A DNA stretch of 27,444 nucleotides from the IMG/VR virus record IMGVR_UViG_3300025314_000082, positions 1-27,444 of that record; one strand, 5' to 3'. A model generated the notes under the pieces. It did not search any database. It was not told where the DNA came from and saw only the letters and a program-made list of their open reading frames with translations. This stretch comes from a virus. Below, one piece after another: positions 7,700 to 14,903 of this stretch. Numbering within the stretch: the first letter of the stretch is position 1; the number at the start of each line of letters is the position of its first letter. The position numbers and the translations under genes are program-made.

Positions 7700-8590
7700 A
7701 TGGCAGGAGGTACGAATTATAGGCCCTTCGCACCCGAGGTTTGGTCGAGTTATGTAAAAGTGTACTTCAAGGAGAGATTGACAGCAGCTCAATTCTTCAT
7801 GAACTTTTCAGATGAGCTGAAAGGTGGCGGAGACACAATTACATTGCCGTCCCTTACCACAGGGCCAGCAGTAGGGTCTTTCACGACAACCACTGGAGCA
7901 ATTTCTGACTTCGTTGTTGTAGAGACAAGAACTACCCTAACGATCAATAACTGGAAGTATTCTTCAAAGAAATTTTCAGACTTTGAATGGGGTAGGATTG
8001 CTTCTAAGTACAACCTTCAGAATATGTATCTTCGGGAGGATATTGCCTACCGGTTGGCAGAAAACTTGGATGCTACGATTCTTACTGATTTGAGAAACAT
8101 GAACTTTAGGACTGGAACATCGTTAGTTTCGATGAACAATACTACTGTTCAGGAAGCAGTGAGAATCTCGCATTCAGGAAGTATGCCGCAACCGGATATG
8201 GCATTCTTCATCCATCCGAACGTATTCTTTGGGCAACTGTTGAGAAGGAATCAATACTACGATGCGAGTATCTTCGGAAAAGCAGTAATCTCCGATGGAT
8301 TCTCCCCTGTAGCAAATCTGTATGGATACCCAGTGTATCTATCCCTCAATGTGCCAACAGGTAGCGGTATTGGAGGTGATGGATATCCATCGACCGCCAA
8401 GATTAACGCATTGGTTCATAAGAGAGCCATTGTGTATGCTATCGGAAACATTGACGGTATGGGTGTAGGCCCACGGCTTGCTACGATGCCAGTCGCAGAT
8501 GCAAAGGCGTTCCGAGTAATCGGAGACCTAGCGTATGGTATTTCAGACTTGGACAAGAATGCAGGAGTGAAGATGGTAACTGTACAATAA
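7700..8590 (+). CDS. Major capsid protein, probable HK97 fold
   Basis: A 296-residue protein directly after the scaffold gene. The order of segments (N-terminal APEVWSSYVKVYFKERLTAAQF, then GGGDTITLPSL, a long helix around LAENLDATILTDLRN, the phrase PDMAFFIHPNVFFGQLL, then a glycine-rich GYPVYLSLNV segment) fits the HK97-type capsid layout of N-arm, E-loop, P-domain spine helix and A-domain. No long N-terminal delta domain is present, consistent with a separate scaffold gene. Followed by a strong inverted-repeat element instead of a closely spaced gene, which may set high, separate expression of the capsid gene. Confidence 0.87.
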   Translation: MAGGTNYRPFAPEVWSSYVKVYFKERLTAAQFFMNFSDELKGGGDTITLPSLTTGPAVGSFTTTTGAISDFVVVETRTTLTINNWKYSSKKFSDFEWGRIASKYNLQNMYLREDIAYRLAENLDATILTDLRNMNFRTGTSLVSMNNTTVQEAVRISHSGSMPQPDMAFFIHPNVFFGQLLRRNQYYDASIFGKAVISDGFSPVANLYGYPVYLSLNVPTGSGIGGDGYPSTAKINALVHKRAIVYAIGNIDGMGVGPRLATMPVADAKAFRVIGDLAYGISDLDKNAGVKMVTVQ

Positions 8591-8602
8591 GAAGTAACGG
8601 TG

Positions 8603-8660
8603 CTGGACGACTTGGCTCTTGTAGTCATTCTGCTTGAGCCAAGTCCAGAATGACGTCCAG
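8603..8660 (+). promoter_or_regulatory. Interleaved inverted-repeat element after the capsid gene
   Basis: Three perfect complementary pairs are interleaved: A 8603-8609 with 8654-8660 (7 bp), B 8609-8618 with 8636-8645 (10 bp) and C 8624-8632 with 8646-8654 (9 bp). The order A-B-C-B'-C'-A' is that of an H-type pseudoknot closed by an outer stem. The gap between B' and C' is 0-1 nt, too short to span a full 10-bp helix, so B and C are more likely alternative hairpins, or form a partial knot. A T-poor tail (TTCTTAAAAATTT) follows, so ordinary intrinsic termination is not certain. It could terminate or process the capsid message, or be a footprint of the adjacent HNH gene. Confidence 0.75.
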
Positions 8661-8676
8661 TTCTTAAAAATTTAAT

Positions 8677-9027
8677 ATGGTAACGAATACGAAAGAGTAT
8701 TATCGCCGTTGGGAGAAGAATAATCCAGATAAAGTTAAAGCTAAAAGGAAAAGATATATAGAAAAGCATAAAGAAAGATTGTATGCCTATAATCGTAAAC
8801 TTCAGAAGAAACAAAGTGTTGAAAGAAAGATAAAAAAGGCAAAACAAGAATGTTCGATTTGTGGATTTAATAGATATTTAGAAAGTTGTCATATGGTTCC
8901 AAAATGCAAGGGTGGAAAAGAATGTATGTGGCTTTGCCCTAATCATCATAAGCTATATGATAATCAACTATTATATCAAGGAGAGAAAGAGATGCTTGAA
9001 GAGAAATTGTTGAAAATAAAAGTTTAG
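8677..9027 (+). CDS. Free-standing HNH endonuclease
   Basis: A 116-residue protein. Residues 1-55 are very basic and rich in K, R and Y, a probable DNA-binding part. The nuclease core shows C59-x2-C62, H72 in a CHMVPK motif, and LCPNHH with C87, H90 and H91, matching a beta-beta-alpha metal fold with structural zinc. Such genes in phages are often mobile homing endonucleases; packaging-linked HNH proteins also exist but usually sit beside terS/terL. Here it lies between capsid and glycan genes, directly after an inverted-repeat element. Codon usage is more A-rich than its neighbours, in keeping with recent arrival. Confidence 0.87.
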   Translation: MVTNTKEYYRRWEKNNPDKVKAKRKRYIEKHKERLYAYNRKLQKKQSVERKIKKAKQECSICGFNRYLESCHMVPKCKGGKECMWLCPNHHKLYDNQLLYQGEKEMLEEKLLKIKV

Positions 9028-9028
9028 T

Positions 9029-9946
9029 ATGAGAATTACATATTTCGGCAGGTTTAACGGGGAATATCCCGAAAGACATATTTCCAAAGCTCTTAAAAAG
9101 AAACATCAAGTAATTGAAATTGATGTTGAAAAAGGAGACGTAAGGGAATTGGTAAAACAGGCGAATAAATCAGATATGCTGTTATTCCACAACGCAGGTA
9201 TGGACTTAGGAATAGAACAGGATATAGGAAAACTTCCTTTCTATATGGGTTTAAGTGGGTTATACCAGCTTTTAGAGAAAATCCCCTGTAAAAAGGTGAT
9301 GTGGTATTTGGACAGAGTTGTAGGATTTGGAGAGGAATATATGGCTACCATACTTCCTTCTGTAGATTACGCTTTTCTGAATGATGATACATGGGTTAGA
9401 AGGCATACATGGGAAAACATTTACTGTCTTCACGAAGGAACGCATAAAAGAGAACTTGGTAAGTACAGGGAAGATTTAGCTTGTGATGTAGCGTTTATAG
9501 GGAAGGTATACGGTGGAAGGCAGGAAATAATATCAAAGTTGAAGTTAGCGTTAGGGAAGAAGTTTAGAATGTTTGATGGAAAAGATTTTGATGATATATG
9601 CCAGTCGGCGAAGATTGTGTTCGTGCCAAAGTGGGGAATGAATGACTTTTACTGGGATAATGATGTTTATAGGGTATTATCTTCCGGCGGATTTCTTCTC
9701 CATCCAAGATTGCATGGATTGAAAGAATCAGGGGTTGATGAAGGAGCGCACTTTGTGGGGTATAGCTTAGAAGAAGAACTTGGTGCAGCATTAGATTTCT
9801 TCTTGAAACCAGAGAACGCAGAAAAGAGGAAACAAGTCGCGCAACAAGGTAGGGACTATGTCTTATCTTTTCATACTTGGGATAAAAGAGTTGAACAAAT
9901 GTTGAGTGTAATAAAAGATAACCTTGCAAAATCCAATGCGAGTTAG
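9029..9946 (+). CDS. GT-B glycosyltransferase, CgeB/Glyco_trans_1_2-like
   Basis: A 305-residue protein. The N-terminal half begins MRITYFGRF and has Rossmann-like strands; the C-terminal half carries VYRVLSSGGFLLHPR, then VDEGAHFVGYSLEEELGAAL and QGRDYVLSFHTWDKRVEQML, a layout typical of the C-terminal nucleotide-sugar domain of CgeB-type glycosyltransferases. Those enzymes move a sugar from a nucleotide donor to a protein or glycan; donor and acceptor cannot be read here. It starts one base after the HNH stop region and overlaps the next gene by 11 nt, making it the first gene of the glycan cassette. Confidence 0.85.
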   Translation: MRITYFGRFNGEYPERHISKALKKKHQVIEIDVEKGDVRELVKQANKSDMLLFHNAGMDLGIEQDIGKLPFYMGLSGLYQLLEKIPCKKVMWYLDRVVGFGEEYMATILPSVDYAFLNDDTWVRRHTWENIYCLHEGTHKRELGKYREDLACDVAFIGKVYGGRQEIISKLKLALGKKFRMFDGKDFDDICQSAKIVFVPKWGMNDFYWDNDVYRVLSSGGFLLHPRLHGLKESGVDEGAHFVGYSLEEELGAALDFFLKPENAEKRKQVAQQGRDYVLSFHTWDKRVEQMLSVIKDNLAKSNAS

Positions 9947-10787
9947 AACAAGTTTAAGCGTAGTGAACTTCAAGGATAAGATAAAGGAAGTTTGGAAGTT
10001 GGAAGAGTGGCAGGGGCATAATGACACAGATAAGGATTTGCTTTTCTTCGGACTATATACCAAACATGATTATGACGCATTGTATTACCTACCTGAAGGA
10101 GTGAAAGTAAACGTATTTTGGTGCGGTTCTGACATCTTAAATGCTTTAGATAATTTAGAATGGCAGAGAATACTTAAACTATATCCAGACGCAAAGCATT
10201 ATTGTGAAACTGAAGTGGAAGCTGAAAACCTTAAAAAGATTGGTATTGAAGCTAAGGTAGTTCCTTCATTCTTGGAGAATGAGGATAGTTTCCCACTGGC
10301 GTATAACCATTCTGTGGATCCTCATGTTTGGATGTGCGCTCATCCAGAGAGGGAGATAGAATATGGAGTTGATATGATGTACGCGATGGCAAGAAAATTT
10401 CCAACCTACACATTCCACATTTACGGAATTTTTGACTGGAATATGGAGGAGAAACCAAGAAATGTACTTTTTCACGGGCAGATACCAAATGAGCAGCTGA
10501 ACAAGGAAATACGTCAGTATCAATGCGGATTTAGAGGAAATGCCCACGAAGGGTTAAGCGAGGTGATAGTGAAGGCACTTTTAATGGGGCAATACTGTAT
10601 ATCGCTTATGAAGTTCCCATACACTTGGAACTATCAAACAGAAGAAGAACTGGAAAAACTGATGGAAAAACTAAAGGACACGAAAGATTGGAATCACGAA
10701 GGCAGAAAGTCTATTAAGGGAAGCCTGAATAAATTTCCTTGGATGGGATTCGTACATAATCTGAAAAAAACGGTTAAAGAATTATGA
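9936..10787 (+). CDS. GT-B glycosyltransferase, GT4-like
   Basis: A 283-residue protein from the ATG at 9936; an upstream TTG at 9924 would add four residues but the ATG fits the overlap better. The middle has NVFWCGSDIL, and the C-terminal half FHIYGIFDWN, VLFHGQIPNEQLNKEIRQYQ and NAHEGLSEVIVKALLMGQYCIS. This is the donor-binding region of GT4-like enzymes, with the conserved glutamate in the EGLSEV motif. Acts in the cytoplasm on a nucleotide sugar and an unknown acceptor. Overlaps both neighbours (11 nt upstream, ATGA downstream), so co-translation is expected. Confidence 0.82.
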   Translation: MRVRTSLSVVNFKDKIKEVWKLEEWQGHNDTDKDLLFFGLYTKHDYDALYYLPEGVKVNVFWCGSDILNALDNLEWQRILKLYPDAKHYCETEVEAENLKKIGIEAKVVPSFLENEDSFPLAYNHSVDPHVWMCAHPEREIEYGVDMMYAMARKFPTYTFHIYGIFDWNMEEKPRNVLFHGQIPNEQLNKEIRQYQCGFRGNAHEGLSEVIVKALLMGQYCISLMKFPYTWNYQTEEELEKLMEKLKDTKDWNHEGRKSIKGSLNKFPWMGFVHNLKKTVKEL

Positions 10788-11464
10788 TACGAGAGATAGA
10801 GTCGCTTTACCTTTATGCTAAAGGATTTGAAAAGGAATTTGAGGATTATGCCCAGGAGATTATCGCAGAAAAGGGAGTAAAAACTGAAGATGGATATACT
10901 TGTTATGTAGATGAAAACATTAAAATAGCGCGGTTAATTCCAAAAGATAAGATGGTGGTGGATGTCGGTTGTTCGTTTGGGCTCCAGCATATTTTGTATC
11001 AAGACCACAAGGGATATATCGGGATTCAGAAATTCAAAGATGGGATAAATGCTGACCATTGGTACAGACCGAAGTTCAAAGTATTCACCAAAAATGCACA
11101 GATTATAGAGGGGATGCTAAAAGATGTTTATGGAAAGCTGGGAATTACGGAAGAAAATCAAGATGAGTTCTATGGATTAGCAAATCATAGCTTATGGCAT
11201 GACCTAAGCGACAACAAAGAAGACATTGAGATATTCCAAAGGTTGTTCCCGAATAACTATTACGCCACTGATGAAACGGGAGTGGTAATAAGATACGAAA
11301 TTATGGCTCGACCTAAAGGAGTAAAAAACAAACCAAAAGAAAACACGAGCAAACCTGCTGACGTAGAAATAGAGATAAAAACTGATTGTAATCATGTTTG
11401 GAGTTCAAACATGGGTGGGAGTAAAAGATATGTTTGTCCTGGATGCGGAAGACAATCGGATTGA
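10784..11464 (+). CDS. SAM-methyltransferase-like protein with C-terminal zinc ribbon
   Basis: A 226-residue protein. After a helical start, residues about 58-68 read VVDVGCSFGLQ, a class I methyltransferase motif I for SAM binding. Later motifs are weak, so activity is uncertain. A basic linker (RPKGVKNKPKENTSKP) near residues 177-190 leads to a C-terminal Cys/His end: CNHVW followed by CPGCGRQ, which could bind zinc. The ATG overlaps the previous stop. The 3' end overlaps the following acetyltransferase gene by 35 nt. It may methylate a sugar or recognise a protein acceptor through the zinc part; this is inference from cassette context. Confidence 0.7.
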   Translation: MIREIESLYLYAKGFEKEFEDYAQEIIAEKGVKTEDGYTCYVDENIKIARLIPKDKMVVDVGCSFGLQHILYQDHKGYIGIQKFKDGINADHWYRPKFKVFTKNAQIIEGMLKDVYGKLGITEENQDEFYGLANHSLWHDLSDNKEDIEIFQRLFPNNYYATDETGVVIRYEIMARPKGVKNKPKENTSKPADVEIEIKTDCNHVWSSNMGGSKRYVCPGCGRQSD

Positions 11465-11750
11465 AGCGGTAAAAGACGGACGAGTGATAGGTTACTTGAA
11501 TTATGTAGCAAGAGATGACTACATTGAACAACATCAGATTTTCGTGGAAGAGAAAGAGCGTAGAAAGGGAATCGCAGAAGGACTCTTAAAAGAATTGATA
11601 AAAGTAGCAAAACAAAAGAAGGTAAATAAGATAGGAGTAATCGCAACGCCAGACCCAGAAAGAGAAGTTTTCGGAAAGTGGCTGGTGAGAATGGGATTCA
11701 AGCCAACTGGAGAAGAAGGTAATAGACCGCAATGGATACTGAAAATATAA
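11430..11750 (+). CDS. GNAT-family N-acetyltransferase
   Basis: A 106-residue protein, short but complete for a minimal GNAT domain. It shows beta strands with GRVIGYLNYV, then the acetyl-CoA pyrophosphate loop as EKERRKGIAEGLLKELI (R/Q-x2-G-x-A/G pattern), a strand KIGVIATPD and the closing WLVRMGFKPTGE. I chose the ATG at 11430 because GGGAG lies 7 nt upstream; an in-frame ATG at 11394 has no such site and would deepen the overlap. It would transfer acetyl from acetyl-CoA to an amine, plausibly an amino sugar of the glycan made by its neighbours. Overlaps both neighbours. Confidence 0.85.
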   Translation: MFVLDAEDNRIEAVKDGRVIGYLNYVARDDYIEQHQIFVEEKERRKGIAEGLLKELIKVAKQKKVNKIGVIATPDPEREVFGKWLVRMGFKPTGEEGNRPQWILKI

Positions 11751-12229
11751 AATGGCCATATCATAATCACAGGAAGTTAGTCTTTGACAGAGTGAAGAAA
11801 TTTAATCCTGAAAGCATTTTAGAGGCAGGTTGTTGTTGGGGAGGTAACTTGGAATGGATGGTTGAAGAATATCCCAATGTGAAATTATGGGGTTGCGATA
11901 CAGTTGAAGATTTTATAAAAAAAGCTAAGGGTCTTTTCCCGCAGATAAAGTTTGAAGTGGCTGACATCCGCAATATGCCCTATCCAGATAAAAGCATGGA
12001 TGTAACAATAGCTGATATGGTTCTTTACTTCTTTGATGCAAATTCGTTAGAAGAGGCTATCAGTGAACTAAAGAGAGTTACTAAAAAGGCAATTATTATC
12101 TCCGATATGGATAAGGACAAATTCAAAAGGTATATTCCCCAAGATACTGATTTTGAAAGAGTTAATTGGGCAGCAGGAATTCCTGAAGCAAATGATGATT
12201 GGAGGTTTGTGTTTACTTTACCGGTATGA
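11732..12229 (+). CDS. Class I SAM-dependent methyltransferase
   Basis: A 165-residue protein with the full Methyltransf_11 pattern: motif I ILEAGCCWGGNL near residues 29-40, an acidic strand end GCDTVEDF, then FEVADIRNMPYPDKSMDVTIADMVLYF, and a later VTKKAIIISD strand. Length is minimal for the fold. It likely methylates a small molecule or sugar; O-methylation that caps glycans is one use in polysaccharide clusters. Its start lies 19 nt inside the acetyltransferase gene and its stop overlaps the next ATG (ATGA). Confidence 0.88.
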   Translation: MDTENIKWPYHNHRKLVFDRVKKFNPESILEAGCCWGGNLEWMVEEYPNVKLWGCDTVEDFIKKAKGLFPQIKFEVADIRNMPYPDKSMDVTIADMVLYFFDANSLEEAISELKRVTKKAIIISDMDKDKFKRYIPQDTDFERVNWAAGIPEANDDWRFVFTLPV

Positions 12230-12999
12230 AGAAAATACATTTAATTTATGTTCCTTTTACTGGACTTGGAATTCAAGAGTTTAAGGGGAATAGTTGGTAT
12301 GAATATAGGGCTAACTTATTTGAAAAGTATGTTTTACAATCACTTAAAAACCAAACTGAAAAAGATTTTGTCCTTTGGATTTCGTTTCGTGCGGAGGAAA
12401 AAGAAAACCCTACAACGCATAGAATTCAAAGAGCGATTGAAAACGCGGGAATCGAATACGTCTTAACATTTAATGGTATAATGATGTGGGATGATAGAGG
12501 AACTTGGCACAACGATACCTTGAAAGAACGGATGGAGAAGTCCTTAAAGGAGGTTCAAGAAAAGACAGGGCAGGCGGATTGGGTGTACAAAACAGATTTG
12601 GGTTCAGATGATATGTTTTCAGCAGAAGCAGTAGCGGAGATACAAGCTCAAGAGCCGAAAGAGAGAAAAGCATTGTACTATCTGAATGGATATGTATTCG
12701 ATATGGAGAATCAAAGGGTAGCTGAATGGAACAGAGAAACATCATGTTCCAAGTACACGATTATTTATCCTTATGAGACATTCTTTAATGCAGAGAAGCA
12801 TCTAAAATACATAGAAGGATTGGAAAGCCATGAGTTCATACCAAAAGTGTTTAATGCTATCCAGTTGTCTGACAGAAGATACATGTGCGGAGTGCACGGA
12901 GGAAATATATCGACCTCGTGGAACAACCCAGAGCGGGGAAGACAATTCAATGACATTGAAAAATTAGAAATCCTTAAACAATTTGGTATTCATGAATAA
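12226..12999 (+). CDS. Putative rhamnosyltransferase-type glycosyltransferase
   Basis: A 257-residue protein from ATG 12226, which overlaps the preceding TGA; a TTG at 12199 would be an unlikely alternative. The N-terminus MKKIHLIYVPFTGLG is followed by a segment with KYVLQSLKNQTEKDFVLWIS, a phrase of the putative rhamnosyltransferase family (PF11316), and KTDLGSDDMFS contains an Asp-rich nucleotide-sugar/metal motif. The sugar itself cannot be inferred from sequence. No membrane segment, so a soluble cytoplasmic enzyme. Overlaps the next gene by 8 nt. Confidence 0.8.
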   Translation: MKKIHLIYVPFTGLGIQEFKGNSWYEYRANLFEKYVLQSLKNQTEKDFVLWISFRAEEKENPTTHRIQRAIENAGIEYVLTFNGIMMWDDRGTWHNDTLKERMEKSLKEVQEKTGQADWVYKTDLGSDDMFSAEAVAEIQAQEPKERKALYYLNGYVFDMENQRVAEWNRETSCSKYTIIYPYETFFNAEKHLKYIEGLESHEFIPKVFNAIQLSDRRYMCGVHGGNISTSWNNPERGRQFNDIEKLEILKQFGIHE

Positions 13000-13612
13000 G
13001 AACAAGAAAATCTTTGTAGCAGTGCTTAATCAAGGTGAAATTCGTATCGAGCTTTCCGCTTTTCTTCATGATCTTCCATTCCAAGGGAAATATGACACAT
13101 TTGTAACTTATCCGAACGAGAAACCAATTTCCAATAATAGAAACAAAATAGTACAGGAATTTTTATTAAAAAAAGAGTTTGATTATTTGATGATGGTGGA
13201 TTCTGATATTGTACCGCCAAAGAACGTATTAAATCTTGTTGATTTCCAAAAAGATGTTATCTCTCCCGTATGCTTCATTTATCAGCAAAACACTGTAGCT
13301 CCGCTAATACTCATGAGAAATAGAGAGGGAACGTATCAACCCGCACATTTTCAAGGATATGAAGGCTTAGTGGAGGTGGATGCCGTAGGAACAGGATGTA
13401 TGATACTTTCAAGAAAGGTCTTAGAAGAAGTACAATCTCCATTTTCAGATGTGTTTGATTCACAAGGAATCCGAAGGTATGGAATGGATATAGCATTTTG
13501 CAAGAGAGCGCAAGACAAAGGATACAAGATATATTGTCATTTGGATTATATTGCAAAACACTATGTGGGAATGGATTTGTCGTATGTTTATAAGTCGTTA
13601 ATGCCAACCTAA
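12992..13612 (+). CDS. GT-A glycosyltransferase (GT2-like)
   Basis: A 206-residue protein starting at ATG 12992 (a TTG at 12983 is less likely). FDYLMMVDSDIVPP carries the DxD-type motif that holds the metal and nucleotide sugar. VDAVGTGCMILSRKVLE and RYGMDIAFCKRAQDKGYKIY match the acceptor-side and catalytic region of small phage and bacterial GT-A enzymes. It is the last gene of the cassette; its stop touches the start of the adaptor gene, so the cassette sits inside the late operon and would be made with virion proteins. Confidence 0.85.
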   Translation: MNKNKKIFVAVLNQGEIRIELSAFLHDLPFQGKYDTFVTYPNEKPISNNRNKIVQEFLLKKEFDYLMMVDSDIVPPKNVLNLVDFQKDVISPVCFIYQQNTVAPLILMRNREGTYQPAHFQGYEGLVEVDAVGTGCMILSRKVLEEVQSPFSDVFDSQGIRRYGMDIAFCKRAQDKGYKIYCHLDYIAKHYVGMDLSYVYKSLMPT

Positions 13613-14347
13613 ATGCGTTTTTCGGACACGAGTACCAAAACAGGGATGCTTCAAATGTGTGAAGATTTGTTGGGGTATAACAATGGACAAATTACCGATT
13701 CCAGTAATTTGAAGCAGCGATTTACTCGCCTCATAAACGATAGATACAATCAAGTTTCCAATAAGATATGGAAAATGGTTGGCGATTGGGAGTTTGATGA
13801 CACCAACCAGACTACTTTGCCCATTGCTACTGCTGACTTAGTAGCTAACCAACAGGATTATGAGCTTCCTTCTTCTGCCCAAAAGTTAGAACGCGTAGAA
13901 GTGAAGAACCAAGATGGAGATTATGTTGTTATTGACCCGATTGATAAAAGCCAGATTCCTGATATTGCTTTAACAGAATACTATGAGGATTCTGGTATGC
14001 CTCTTTGTTATGATGTAGTAGGAAGATCGCTTGTACTTTATCCAGCCCCAGGGACTGGATATGTAACCTTAACAGATGGATTAAAAGTATATGTTTCAAG
14101 GGATGTAATTCAGTTCAACGCAACTGCTACAACTCAAGAGCCAGGTTTTGCAAAACAATTCCATCGAATTCTTCCTGTTGGAGCTTGTATGGATTTTGCG
14201 GTGGGAAGGCAAATGTTCAATAGTGTGAATTCTTTGAATATACTCTTAAAAGAAGTAGAAACCGATATGAATGAATTTTATGCAAGAAGGCATAGGAATC
14301 CAGATTCAAACCCACGGATACGGCCCAACGATGAGGGAATGTATTAA
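13613..14347 (+). CDS. Head-tail adaptor-like structural protein
   Basis: A 244-residue protein. It begins with a helical part (SNLKQRFTRLINDRYNQVSNKIW), then a beta region with YELPSSAQKLERVEVKNQDGDYV, PIDKSQIPDIALTEYYEDSGMPLCYDVVGRSLVLYPAP and LKVYVSRDV, and ends with helix. This helix-then-beta layout, especially the 'LERVEVK..DG' and 'G..L.LYPAP' phrases, is seen in phage adaptor/connector proteins that sit below the portal. It follows the glycan cassette without a gap. The exact family is uncertain. Confidence 0.65.
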   Translation: MRFSDTSTKTGMLQMCEDLLGYNNGQITDSSNLKQRFTRLINDRYNQVSNKIWKMVGDWEFDDTNQTTLPIATADLVANQQDYELPSSAQKLERVEVKNQDGDYVVIDPIDKSQIPDIALTEYYEDSGMPLCYDVVGRSLVLYPAPGTGYVTLTDGLKVYVSRDVIQFNATATTQEPGFAKQFHRILPVGACMDFAVGRQMFNSVNSLNILLKEVETDMNEFYARRHRNPDSNPRIRPNDEGMY

Positions 14348-14377
14348 AGGTCGCGATAATAAAACAAACAAAATACA

Positions 14378-14857
14378 ATGAATTTAAGAGGAGCAAAACA
14401 AATTTCGGTGAGAGGAATAGTTACGTTAAGACAGATTGAGCGAAAGACTGGAAAGGTGTTGTCTGAAGAAACATTCAGCAACACAATTACAAACATGGGG
14501 ATAGACCAGGTTGCAGGATTGATTAACGGACAAAGGGCTTCCGTATTCGACACGATTCAGTTGGGAACTTCAGGAACGGCAGCAGTAGTAGGAGATATAG
14601 CATTGAAGGCTGTAATCTCTATTGGGTCTTTATCGCCCGCGGGAGCAACCGCTACACAGGTAACCACGGATACAACCAACGATACGGCAAAGCTCTTGCA
14701 TACCTTTAGTGCGACTGCTTCTTATACAGTAAAGGAAGTAGCGATTGCGACTTCAGCTTCATCAGCAAGGATTCTTGGCAGGACAACGAACTTCACGGCG
14801 AAAGCATTGGATAACGGTTCTGATTTGCAGGTATCGTATTCCATAGATGTTGACTAG
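14378..14857 (+). CDS. Small tail/fibre-associated virion protein
   Basis: A 159-residue beta-rich protein without cysteine. The order GIVTLRQIERKTGKVLSEE, then FSNTITNMGIDQVAGLING, then FDTIQLGTSGTAAVVGDIAL and YTVKEVAIATS resembles a widespread phage tail or fibre protein type with the same sequence of phrases. A 30-bp gap separates it from the adaptor gene. It is placed before a LamG-like protein, which fits a tail-tip role. Function on the virion is inferred. Confidence 0.72.
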   Translation: MNLRGAKQISVRGIVTLRQIERKTGKVLSEETFSNTITNMGIDQVAGLINGQRASVFDTIQLGTSGTAAVVGDIALKAVISIGSLSPAGATATQVTTDTTNDTAKLLHTFSATASYTVKEVAIATSASSARILGRTTNFTAKALDNGSDLQVSYSIDVD

Positions 14858-14903
14858 CCAGCAAAAATGAAACAGTTTGAAAATAATTGCTGGTTTTCTA
14901 AGC

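Noticed and set aside
8603-8660. Full H-type pseudoknot with both 9-10 bp stems formed
   Set aside because: Only 0-1 nt joins the two 3' strands, too short to cross a 10-bp helix; alternative hairpins fit better.
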